A stretch of 64,000 nucleotides of DNA from Cristatella mucedo (lineage: Eukaryota > Bryozoa > Phylactolaemata > Cristatellidae). The translations under genes were made by a program, and so were the position numbers. Under the pieces are notes generated by a model, which saw only the letters and a program-made list of their open reading frames with translations, was not told the DNA's origin and did not search any database. Shown piece after piece: positions 56,550 to 64,000 of this stretch. The stretch spans positions 25,001 through 89,000 of the forward strand of contig WPIO01000013.1 of the NCBI GenBank assembly GCA_009760855.2. The letters run 5' to 3'. Position 1 is the first letter of the stretch. Every line of letters begins with the position of its first letter.

Positions 56550-59500
56550 CTCCATCCATGCCCAGAAAACGAACGCCAGCTGCGTGCAGTAGTGAACTCG
56601 CACGAAAACGCTGCCCCCTCTCAACTGTGGACCATGAGTGCCCGGTGCCCTAGGCTGGAGGGTTAAGGGTTTACTAAACACTGATGCTGAGAAGTGCTGT
56701 GCTACTTTTCTGTATCGTCAGAAGCAAGCCGCCCTGGTCGGCAAAGAGATATTGCCGGGTAATGCGAAACAGTGACTGGCAGCAGCACCTCGATGCAATG
56801 TGCCTATGCTTCACCGAGTGCTGCTAGAATTTCTGACTTTCTGCACCCAAAGCATGGAACTCAATCCACACCCACTCCACACAGCATTTGATGGGTACAC
56901 ATGAATTGCCCTTGGCATGCTTATGCATGCTGAAACAGTGAATGTTATTACTAACCCATTGACATGCTTCTTTGACAGCATATGTTAAGTGCCTAACAAA
57001 AAATGCAGTTCCCTTAGGGTTCTGCTGTAAAAATGTCTTACTGTTCCGATTATTATTACTTTAGTCTGAGGTCAATAAAAGGTGGAACAGCTATTGCCAC
57101 ACATTCGTCCCTCAATTTCGAGCAGTTTGCAGTCCCTTCGAAACCGTTTTTCGAATCTCTTGTACTGAGCCTATCCTACAGCAAGCTTCCAGTGGTGGCA
57201 GTAATGAACCACCCCCTAAGGCACCAATTCTTGCATTACATTGAATTGATTATCTCATTTTAATTCCCGTGTCCCAGAAATTCTGTGCCCCCTTCCTCCT
57301 CGTAGTGGATGATCTTGCTGCCATTCTATTAGATGGCAGCAAACCTCAAATTAAAAACTTATAACACGGGCTTACTGATTATGGGCAATGCTAGTGTTGC
57401 TCAGAAATTGACAAGTCTGACCTTCTAAACTGGCCCGACCAGCATGGCTCTTGCAGCAACATCGCGACCTACCTATGCAGCATGTTCTAAAATGACCTTT
57501 CATCACAAGGTGACCACACCATCTTTAAGGAAAAGTATACCTACTTTCAGTTACATACCATTGCTAAAATTAGGGTCTGCTTAGACAAGAATACCGCAGG
57601 TCAGCTGGACCATGTATTTTCGACATCCCACCTAGACACTTGTGTAACTCACGTTCCCCCCCCAGTCTTCTGGCATGTGCAGTAAGATGCTTGCGATGCT
57701 TGGTGCCAAACTCTACAGACAAGCTTGCCTGTCATGAACATCGAAACTGTGCACAAGAACATCACTTCTCAGGAACATGCACTGGCTTCCCATCAAGTAA
57801 CATACCGACTTTAAAGTTCTGTGACACATTTTAGGGTTCCTTCGGTCTGTTACTCTGGCCTTCCCATCCAAAATACTTCCTCACCAGGCTTTCCGCTGTA
57901 TAAAAATACATCATTTATGTCGCGCCCTAAGAGAACTTAATCTCTATCCAAGTGCTCTACACATGCGCTGCAGGGCTCGAGCACACGACCCTGCGTGGTT
58001 AAAGGCCAGCACCTTCCCCCAATCCTATGAAATCACTCGTCTGACTTAAGTCGTTTATCAATCTCAGATTCTTCGGAGACCGTGCCTTTAGCTAGCATGC
58101 TCCCAAAGCCGGGAACTCCATCCCGACTGACGTCACTACATATCCTGACTTGACATTTAAAAAGAGCTAAAATCGCACCAGTTCTTCACAGCATTCACTG
58201 GGTCCGTGTGAAGTGTCCCTAAATAAAAATATAATTTATTTGAATAGCGCCCTAAGAGCACTGAATCTCAATCAAGACACTTCACATGTGCTGCAGGGCT
58301 CGAGCCGACGGGCATCGGTCATCGTACGAGAGTACCTAAACCCTTTGGCGCGTATGTGCCCTGACATTGTATATGTTATCCCTAACCAACCGGCATACTT
58401 GCTCTACAGCAAATGTGAAGTGCCTAGAAAGAGATTAAGTTCTCTTAGGGTGCTAGACCAAAGTCTCATTATTATGGCTGTTGCTGCTAACAGCGTTATT
58501 GTGATTATTCAGTCCGCCTGGCTGCTTCACACGCAGCCACCACTCATATTCCTTTCTAGTAGCTCGCGCGACAATACTTCGGGCGCGAAGGCGGCTCAGA
58601 CGTGCGCAAAGCTTGCTGGTCGCCATTTGCTGTCTTCAAGCAATTCTGCGAAGGACGGCGCTGATCTCGAAACTGGGGGGGAGGGCACAGAAAATCTGTC
58701 TCGCACGGGTCGGGTCGGTCCACTGTGGCACACTTTCGCTACTAGTTGGGAGCAAGCCTCTCGAAAGTAGAGTCTAGGCCAGCAGCAGGAGCAGCAGCAG
58801 GGACAGGACACGCCAGCTGAGCAGGCTACCCGGGCTCGGCGAGCAACGGCGAGCAACGACGAGCCCGGGTAGCCCTTCACTAGGAGATAGCAAGATGCCA
58901 GCAGCCTGGAGCCCAGTGACAGAGCACTCGGAAGTGCCGAGTCGGCACGATCCAGCTTTACGCCTGTGCAGCAGCAGCAGCGGCGGTAGTAGCAGCAGCG
59001 GCGGTAGCCAGCAGCAGCTGCCCACGAAAGGCAGCAAATTTTAAAAAAGCGGCATCGCTGTGCCACCCTGCCAGCTCACCCGCTCCCTCGTGCCCTGTCG
59101 TCGACGGATCCAGCTCGCCGCCGAAGGCGTAGATTCGCGAGTTCCGCACACCTATGGCGAACACGCTCCGAGGCGGCTGCAGCGGCCTCTCGACGATGGA
59201 CCACTGCTGAGTGCACGTATCGTAGCAGAGCACGTCACCGACCTCCTTGCCGCAGAAACCGCCGACGACATAAACCTGCCGGCGAGAGAGAGAGCGAGGG
59301 TCCGTGAACGGAAGCCGCCCGCAAAACGACGGCAGTCGCCCTGCGCAGAGCTCTGCGCCTCGCGATGCGGCTAGCAACGGCCGCAGAGCGCGCCGGCCGG
59401 CCAAAGGCAGCACGCTGCGCTGCCACAGGCGATGAAAAAGTGGAAGCGTGGCGTCCACAATCAGCCATGCAGCTCTCGTGGCATGGCGAGCAATGCGCTC

Positions 59501-60262
59501 GCTGCAAAGACGCTACAAAGACGCTACAAAGACGCTCCAAGAGGCATCTGCAGCCAAAGGGGGGGGGGCTATCGAGACGGCAGCCCTTTCCCTTCCGGTA
59601 GGCAAGGACATTGCGTCGCTCGGTCACTCTCGCAACGATAGACTGGCCGCATCACTCGCCTTGCCATTAACCACTGCCAAGCCGGCACCGCCACGACCGA
59701 CTATGGCCGGCTCCGGAGCCGGACAGCGCTGCCACACGCCTGCTTCGGTGTCGTAGCGGTGAAGGTCGCCGAGTCTGCCCGACTTGCCGCAGCCGCCGAA
59801 CACGTACAAGCCGCGTCCGCCGTCGTCAGCCGCCATGGCGTGGTAGCTGCGCGCCTCGGGCGGCTCGCCGCCGTCCGCAGCCAGCTGCTCCCAGGCGAGC
59901 GACTCCGTGTCTAGCCGATAGAGGTCGCTCAGCTCTTCCCAGCACGGCTTGCTTCCGTCCTTGCCCCCGCCGGTCGGGCTCACCATGGTGCGTCCGCCGA
60001 ACACGTACAGCCACTTGCCGACGCTGGCCGCCGTGTGGCCGACACGCGAGCGGGGCGACTGCCCGCTGGCGGTCAGCGGCGCCCACTGGCCGCTCGACCA
60101 GTCGTACTGGTAGACGAGGTTGTCCACCGGCACCCGAGACAGGTGCTCGCCTCCGAACAGGTACAGCTTCGACGAGGCGACGGCCGTCACCGAGTGGCTG
60201 CTTCGCTGCAGTGCCACAGCTGCCGATCCGAGCAGACGCCATCGAGGCAGGCCGGCGGCCAT
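55428..60262 (-). CDS. Six-bladed Kelch-repeat protein, nitrile-specifier-like
   Basis: A three-exon gene on the - strand: 60262-59660, 59275-59080 and 55627-55428. It encodes 332 aa, the usual size for small single-propeller Kelch proteins. Six GG-doublet strands are visible: KLYLFGGE (GG 37-38), WLYVFGGR (89-90), GLYVFGGC (156-157), VYVVGGF (206-207), IYAFGGE (253-254) and GWFLHGGL (314-315). They are spaced with the usual W and D-T/Y residues between blades. The stretch GGELDPSTTGHEGAG (253-267) is the block shared with plant nitrile-specifier and thiocyanate-forming proteins. Their EXXXDXXXH iron ligands appear here as E255, S259 and H263. There is no BTB, signal peptide or membrane segment. 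Intron 1 is GC-AG, intron 2 is phase 1 GT-AG. The animal function is unknown to me; a binding scaffold is as likely as an enzyme. Confidence 0.87.
56040..56550 (+). mobile_element. L2 3' end with a 28-bp tandem duplication
   Basis: From the ORF end (CTCCCAAAGCCTGGAACTC, GACCACATTTAAAAAGAAC) through the full UTR to (ATT)n. CATTTCCCTTTGCAGCAAAA-ATGTAAGG is tandemly duplicated at about 56405-56463 and is single in other copies. Confidence 0.85.
56830..57055 (+). mobile_element. Decayed L2 3' end
   Basis: CACCCAAAGCATGGAACTCA, ACAGCATTTGATGGGTACAC, TATGCATGCTGAAACAGTG, then AAGTGCCTAACAAAAAATGC and ATTATT. Confidence 0.65.
57898..58018 (-). mobile_element. SINE-A copy
   Basis: Reverse complement: box B region TCGTGTGCTCGAGCCCTGCAG, then GTGTAGAGCACTTGGATAGAG, TTAAGTTCTCTTAGGGCGCG. 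The head is shortened. Confidence 0.7.
58218..58352 (-). mobile_element. SINE-A copy
   Basis: Reverse complement: CGTCGGCTCGAGCCCTGCAG (box B), GTGAAGTGTCTTGATTGAG, GCTCTTAGGGCGCTATTCAA. Confidence 0.7.
58824..58874. repeat. 15-bp hairpin with 21-nt loop in Kelch intron 2
   Basis: GGCTACCCGGGCTCG (58824-58838) and its exact reverse complement (58860-58874). The loop holds a GGCGAGCAAC repeat. Confidence 0.85.
59080..59275 (-). CDS. Kelch gene exon 2
   Basis: Acceptor CTCTCGCCGGCAG|GTTTATG. Encodes VYVVGGFCGKEVGDV to GHEGAG, 65 codons plus one base (phase 1), donor G|GTGAGC. Confidence 0.88.
59276..59659 (-). other. Kelch gene intron 1 (384 bp), GC-AG type
   Basis: The donor is AAG|GCGAGT, which fits U1 except for C at +2. 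The acceptor is GCAG. Only this donor keeps both the frame and the VVNGK|VYVVGG Kelch strand. Confidence 0.85.
59660..60262 (-). CDS. Kelch gene exon 1 (coding)
   Basis: 201 codons from ATG in CCTAAAATGGCCGCC to VVNGK. The frame is open for 24 more codons upstream, starting MLGRQF, but the downstream ATG has the better context. A likely 3' splice site upstream makes the longer start less probable. Confidence 0.85.
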
Positions 60263-60420
60263 TTTAGGAGCAGGGGCGCGACGGCAGCGACACCTGCGAG
60301 CAAAGAGGCGCAAATAAAATTGACGGCCAAGCAAACGCAGCGACGCACACTGTGCAAAGCGCCCCGGCGACGGTCCGAGACATCAGTTAAAGAGTGTCGG
60401 CACGACAGCGAGTCCCCAAT
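60263..60420 (-). promoter_or_regulatory. Kelch gene 5' UTR and possible leader-intron acceptor
   Basis: On the - strand, TTTTATTTGCGCCTCTTTGCTCGCAG ends at 60294, a good 3' splice site 31 bases before the ATG. The leader may therefore be spliced from an upstream noncoding exon. The ATG region AAAATGGCCGCC resembles a YY1/TISU element. Confidence 0.4.
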
Positions 60421-60429
60421 GTATGTATG

Positions 60430-61030
60430 TATGGGTGGCGGCAGTGGAGGGCTAGGCTGTTCCACCAGCGGTGGGAGGGAGGTCTAATGAAACCCAGTAC
60501 TGCTGCTGCTGCTCCTGTTAATTTCTCTGAGTGCATGCGCCGAGCTACCGCGCCTCCGTCCCGTCATTCAGCTTCGAGCGAGGCGCCGCTCGCAGGGCAG
60601 CAGTTCCTGCAGGAGCAGTGAAACGTGCTGCTGCCGAGAGAAAAGACGGCTGCTGCTGCTGCTCCGCGCTCGTAGGGCCGCTGCCGCAAGAGCTTTAAAA
60701 GATTTTCAAAAAGAGAGAGCTATTCTCTTTGAAAATCAAAACGACTGGCATACTTTGCATAGCTAATTTTTATCATCGTGAGTCCAGCTCATCTTACCGT
60801 ATCCCCGGGTGTGGTGGCAATCGAAATGGATGACTGGGTACGACTCTAGCCACCGGTTGCAAAGGTAGCGGGTTCAATTCATTCACACCGACGACTCTAT
60901 ATGCTCTTTCTTTCTAGTAATACATCCTCGCGTTGTATGGCTTAGTGCCATAACATTCTGCAACAGGTTCACTTAATAATTTCTTTCATATGATCTACAT
61001 ACTTGTACTTGTGTGTACAAGTGCTTGCGT
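60430..61030. other. Region upstream of the Kelch gene, no further gene seen
   Basis: CTG-rich stretches at 60501-60516 and 60648-60663. An imperfect inverted repeat GATTTTCAAA...TTTGAAAATC lies at 60701-60737. A tRNA-like fragment at about 60810-60880 (GTGGTGGCAATCG, GCGGGTTCAATTC) could be a SINE head. Confidence 0.4.
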
Positions 61031-61034
61031 GCAG

Positions 61035-61142
<108 letters not shown>

Positions 61143-61144
61143 AT

Positions 61145-61740
61145 GTGTGTCGTTGTGTGTGACAGTTATCTAAAAATACTAAGCTAATAAAAAATAAATA
61201 TAAGTTATCTAAAGCAGCAAAATTGTGTAAGTTATCTAAACCGAAGTGCATTTAAGTGCATGTTTGTGGGCTTGCTTAAATGTGCGCCTATAAGCTCATT
61301 CATTCAGCTACATTCACATGCTGTGCGTTTTAGTAGCAGTATTGTTAACGCTTTGCATTTCACAGCTGCTATTAGCAAGCCTGTTGTACCGGAAAGTGAC
61401 GACATTTCTGCCACGGTCGGTCATGAGACCACTACTACTACATTGATGTGTCGACATTGAGAACTAGGAAATTCCATAAGTCCGGCTACATGTAAGAGCT
61501 GTGATACAGACTCATGCGTGGCTCATGAGCCACCTGCCATGACGCTCACTTGAAAACGCTTTCACTTGGAACACTGAAAGTTGTCCTGATGTGCTGCTGC
61601 TAAGGAGCACTTGGCAGTGGACAATGTTCTTATTCGGCTCCCTTGCACAGATATCTGTATAAAATATCATTTTTTGTAACCTATAATGTGGGCCTGAGAG
61701 TGCATAATATTAAGAAAATGCTGTGAGAAATGTGTGCTTT
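61145..61740. other. Unassigned AT-rich DNA
   Basis: AAGTTATCTAAA occurs several times near 61170-61240. No gene seen. Confidence 0.35.
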
Positions 61741-61744
61741 TAGC

Positions 61745-62085
61745 TTCAATTCAATGTCAAGTCAGAGAATGTTGTGACACGAGTCAGGAATGAGTTGCAC
61801 TACACGAACTTAAGGCTCTGTCTATAAAGGAATTGAGATTGGCTCGAGGCACTGCGACTCGAGTTTAACAAGTGGGTGGCACGATGCCCAGTCTGATTGG
61901 GAAATAATTCGGCTAGGTAGGTAGGCCTGAGCAAGGGAATGAAGGGACATAAAAGTCAGTAGAAATAATACCTTGAAGTTGATACGCACCAGGACGGGAG
62001 CCAGTGCAGGTCAGCGGAAAGTGGTGTAATGCTGCAATGGTGAAGATCACGATTGACGTGACCACTGCACAGTTATGCACCAACT
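61745..62085 (-). mobile_element. L2 ORF/3' fragment, antisense
   Basis: CACGATGCCCAGTCTGATTGGG, AATGAAGGGACATAAAAGTCAG and GAGCCAGTGCAGGTCAGCGGAAAGTGG are the reverse complement of L2 sequence at 63300-63600. Confidence 0.75.
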
Positions 62086-62317
62086 TTAAACACTGTATTA
62101 CATGTACTACACTCGCACACACACACTCGCACACAAACACGTCGAGAAGATTTAGTAGTAAGTCTGTAGGGGCAATCGGCCAGTCAATGTAGAGCCACAG
62201 CTGCAGCTGGCAGCATACATGCTCTCAGCCTCTGCGAAGGAACGCATAAATCAACTAGCAAGCTGAGAGCTGACTGCAAACAATTTTCCAGCCCTACCTC
62301 TCCTAGCTTGGGCATTG

Positions 62318-63878
62318 TGGGCCGATCACGTGATTGTCGAACGGGTCGTGGCCGACCAGCTGAACTCGTATATCGAAACCTCACACCTTGCTAGTAAGTT
62401 CCAGTCTGGCTTTAGAGCTAATCACTCCACAGAGTCAGCATTGCTTCGGGTACACAACGACCTACTTAGGAATGCAGACCTGGGTAGAGTGTCTCTGCTT
62501 ATTTTGCTTGATCTTTCGGCAGCTTTTGATACCATCGATCACAAAGTTCTTCTAGAGCACCTCTCATCTCGCCTGGGCATCACTGGCACTGCTTTGCAGT
62601 GATTCAGGTCATATCTCAGTGGGAGACTCCAGAGTATTGACGTGAATGGACAAAGATCATCTGAAGTACCTCTGAAATATCGAGTATCTCAGGGCTCAGT
62701 GCTAGGTCCGGTTCTTTTCACGGTTTATACTCTGCCTCTTGCTGATGTGATTGCCAAGCACAATCTAGGCTTTCACTTCTATGCGGATGACACTCAGTTG
62801 TACCTTTGCTTTGATCCCTCCCGGCCTTCGAGCACCTCAAATTCTCTCAACTCACTAGCTGCATGCATTGATGACATCCGCACATGGATGGCAGCAAATT
62901 ATCTAAAACTAAACAATGATAAAAAAAACTTACTAGTTATGGGCAAACCCAGTGTGATCCAGAGATTGAAAAGGCTGACTCTCAAAATTGGCTCTGCCAG
63001 CATATCTCCAGTTGAATCAGCTCGAAATCTAGGTGTCATATTCCAAAGCGACCTCTCGTTAGACGACCACATCAGCTCCACAGTCAAATCCGCCTATTTT
63101 CAGCTTCATAACATTGCTAAAATTCGGGCTTGTTTAGATAAAGATACCATGTCCAAGTTGGTCCATGCATTCGTGACATCCCGTCTCGACTTCTGCAACT
63201 CACTGCTTACTGGCCTACCAGCATGTGCGATCAGGCGATTGCAGCTGGTGCAAAACTCTGCAGCTAGGCTTGTCTGTCGTGAACTTCGAAGTTGCCACGT
63301 CACACCACTTCTCGCCGACCTGCAATGGCTCCCAGTCAAGCAACGGATCGACTTCAAGATTTTGTCACTCACTTGTAGGTCCCTTCATTCTATGGCTCCA
63401 GCCTATCTGTCAGATATACTACCCCATCAGGCCAAGCATCGTACCACCTGCTTCTTGGAATCCAACAGTCTAGAAATACCTCACACAAACCTTAAATCCT
63501 TTGGAGACCGTGCATTTAGTTCATATGCTCCCAAAGCCTGGAACTGCCTCCCGACCTGCGTCAGAACATCCCCTGACCTGACCACATTTAAAAGGAACCT
63601 AAAAACACACCTATTTAGGACAGCATTTAGTGGGTCCCTACGATTCGTCCTTGATGTGCTTATGCGTGCTGACACTGTGCATGCTGCCACTAACCACATT
63701 TGCAAGCTGACCCTGTGCATGTCACCCCTAACCATATTATTCATTTCGTTTGTTTTTCAAGCATGATTTTACTTACCATTCAATTTCATTTCACTTTACA
63801 GCAAATGTAAAACGCCTAGAGAGAGATTAAGTTCTCTGAGGGCGCTTTATCAAGTGAATTATTATTATTATTATTATT
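62318..63878 (+). mobile_element. Best-preserved L2 non-LTR retrotransposon, 5'-truncated, RT ORF with one stop
   Basis: About 1.56 kb. One frame runs 62315-63766 and is broken only by a TGA at 62600-62602, where the 33-kb copy has TGG (Trp). It encodes the reverse transcriptase from 'VERVVADQLNSYIE' onward: ANHSTESALLRVHNDLL, LLDLSAAFDTIDHKVLLEHL, QGSVLGPVLFTVYTLPLAD and HFYADDTQLYL (YADD codons at 62780-62791). The CR1/L2 C-terminal region follows (RRLQLVQNSAARLVC, PKAWNCLPTCVRTSP). The upstream endonuclease part is absent. The 3' UTR ends in AAACGCCTAGAGAGAGATTAAG, GAGGGCGCTTTATCAAG and (ATT)n. The lack of other damage suggests a young insertion. Confidence 0.93.
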
Positions 63879-64000
63879 GTAAACCTGCTTGCACACACTC
63901 GTTACTGCTGCTTAAGTGGATGCACACACATTCACTTCCCCTCCTGCCACTTGGACTAAAAGGATGCACCCTTCTCTACCAGCAGTTCGGCCTGTTCGGA

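Larger units (their letters stand above)
57300..58490 (+). mobile_element. Decayed L2 with two SINE-A insertions
   Basis: L2 blocks in order: GGCTTACTGATTATGGGCAATGC, TTTCAGTTACATACCATTGC, CTGGCTTCCCATCAAG, then after the first SINE GAGACCGTGCCTTTAGC and CAGCATTCACTGGGTCC. After the second SINE come TGTGCCCTGACATTG and the tail AAATGTGAAGTGCCTAGAAAGAG. The SINEs at 57898 and 58218 are younger. Confidence 0.75.
55628..59079 (-). other. Kelch gene intron 2 (3452 bp)
   Basis: Filled with L2 fragments on the + strand (antisense to the gene), two SINE-A copies in the sense direction and a 15-bp hairpin. Donor GCGG|GTGAGC. A second possible donor 10-12 bases downstream would give the wrong phase. 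Confidence 0.8.

Noticed and set aside
58213-58770. 185-codon + strand ORF in Kelch intron 2
   Set aside because: Runs through two retroposon tails and GC-rich intron DNA. No domain.
59624-60334. Longer Kelch start at 60334 (MLGRQFYLRLFARR...)
   Set aside because: It would look like a mitochondrial presequence, but a strong 3' splice site lies between it and the ATG at 60262, which has the better context. It remains a possible alternative.
62315-63766. Reverse transcriptase as part of a retrovirus or LTR element
   Set aside because: No LTR, gag, protease or integrase is seen. The domain wording, 5' truncation, (ATT)n tail and target-primed features fit an L2/CR1 LINE.

Overview
This window reads as repeat-rich nuclear DNA from an animal, most likely an invertebrate. 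The evidence is spliced genes with GT-AG and GC-AG introns of up to 3.5 kb, AATAAA poly(A) signals, many L2/CR1-type non-LTR retrotransposon copies, tRNA-derived SINEs, hAT transposon remains and very long microsatellites. There are no operons, ribosome-binding sites or prokaryotic genes. The phylum cannot be fixed from the sequence alone. Most long open reading frames here are artefacts of simple repeats such as (CT)n, (GT)n and (CCG)n.

Two cellular genes are well supported, and they lie tail to tail near the right end. The first, on the + strand (48230-54078), is a three-exon gene for the mitoribosomal protein mL64 (GADD45GIP1/CRIF1 family, 258 aa). The second, on the - strand (60262-55428), is a three-exon gene for a 332-aa six-bladed Kelch protein of the nitrile-specifier-like type. 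Its first intron has a GC-AG boundary. Their poly(A) signals are about 1.1 kb apart. A short possible terminal exon (46 codons, function unknown) is cut by the left edge.

Region by region: 0-6.2 kb has L2 fragments, one interrupted by another LINE, followed by a very CpG-rich block with (CCG)n, G/C runs and a hairpin. 6.2-13.7 kb has a 750-bp CT tract, a 350-bp GA tract, an L2 inserted into an L2, a second LINE family with an 11-bp target-site duplication, and an 18-copy 17-bp minisatellite carrying CRE-like and E-box motifs just before a poly(A) signal. 13.7-23 kb has GC-rich stretches, SINEs (one with a clear 9-bp target-site duplication), and GA/GACA tracts. 23-31 kb is mostly unannotatable, with nested L2 and SINE copies, a GTGTGC/AT/GA/GATA compound satellite and a perfect 25-bp hairpin. 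31-37 kb has a 1.4-kb L2 with an unusual duplicated 5' junction beside a hAT fragment, then a CpG-rich block. 37-47 kb is a graveyard of decayed L2-like and hAT copies. 47-60.5 kb holds the two genes, whose introns are filled with SINE, L2 and microsatellite DNA. 60.5-64 kb contains the best preserved L2 copy, with one in-frame stop in its reverse transcriptase ORF.

The repeats form an interacting set. One SINE family (here SINE-A) ends in nearly the same 3' tail as the L2 elements, which suggests that L2 reverse transcriptase mobilises it. A second SINE (SINE-B) has its own tail. I found no clear new defence or multi-gene system. The most interesting leads are the stable hairpin directly after an mL64 5' splice site, the CRE/E-box minisatellite, the 25-bp hairpin, a dispersed repeat carrying ETS and YY1 motifs, and an altered metal-ligand motif in the Kelch protein.
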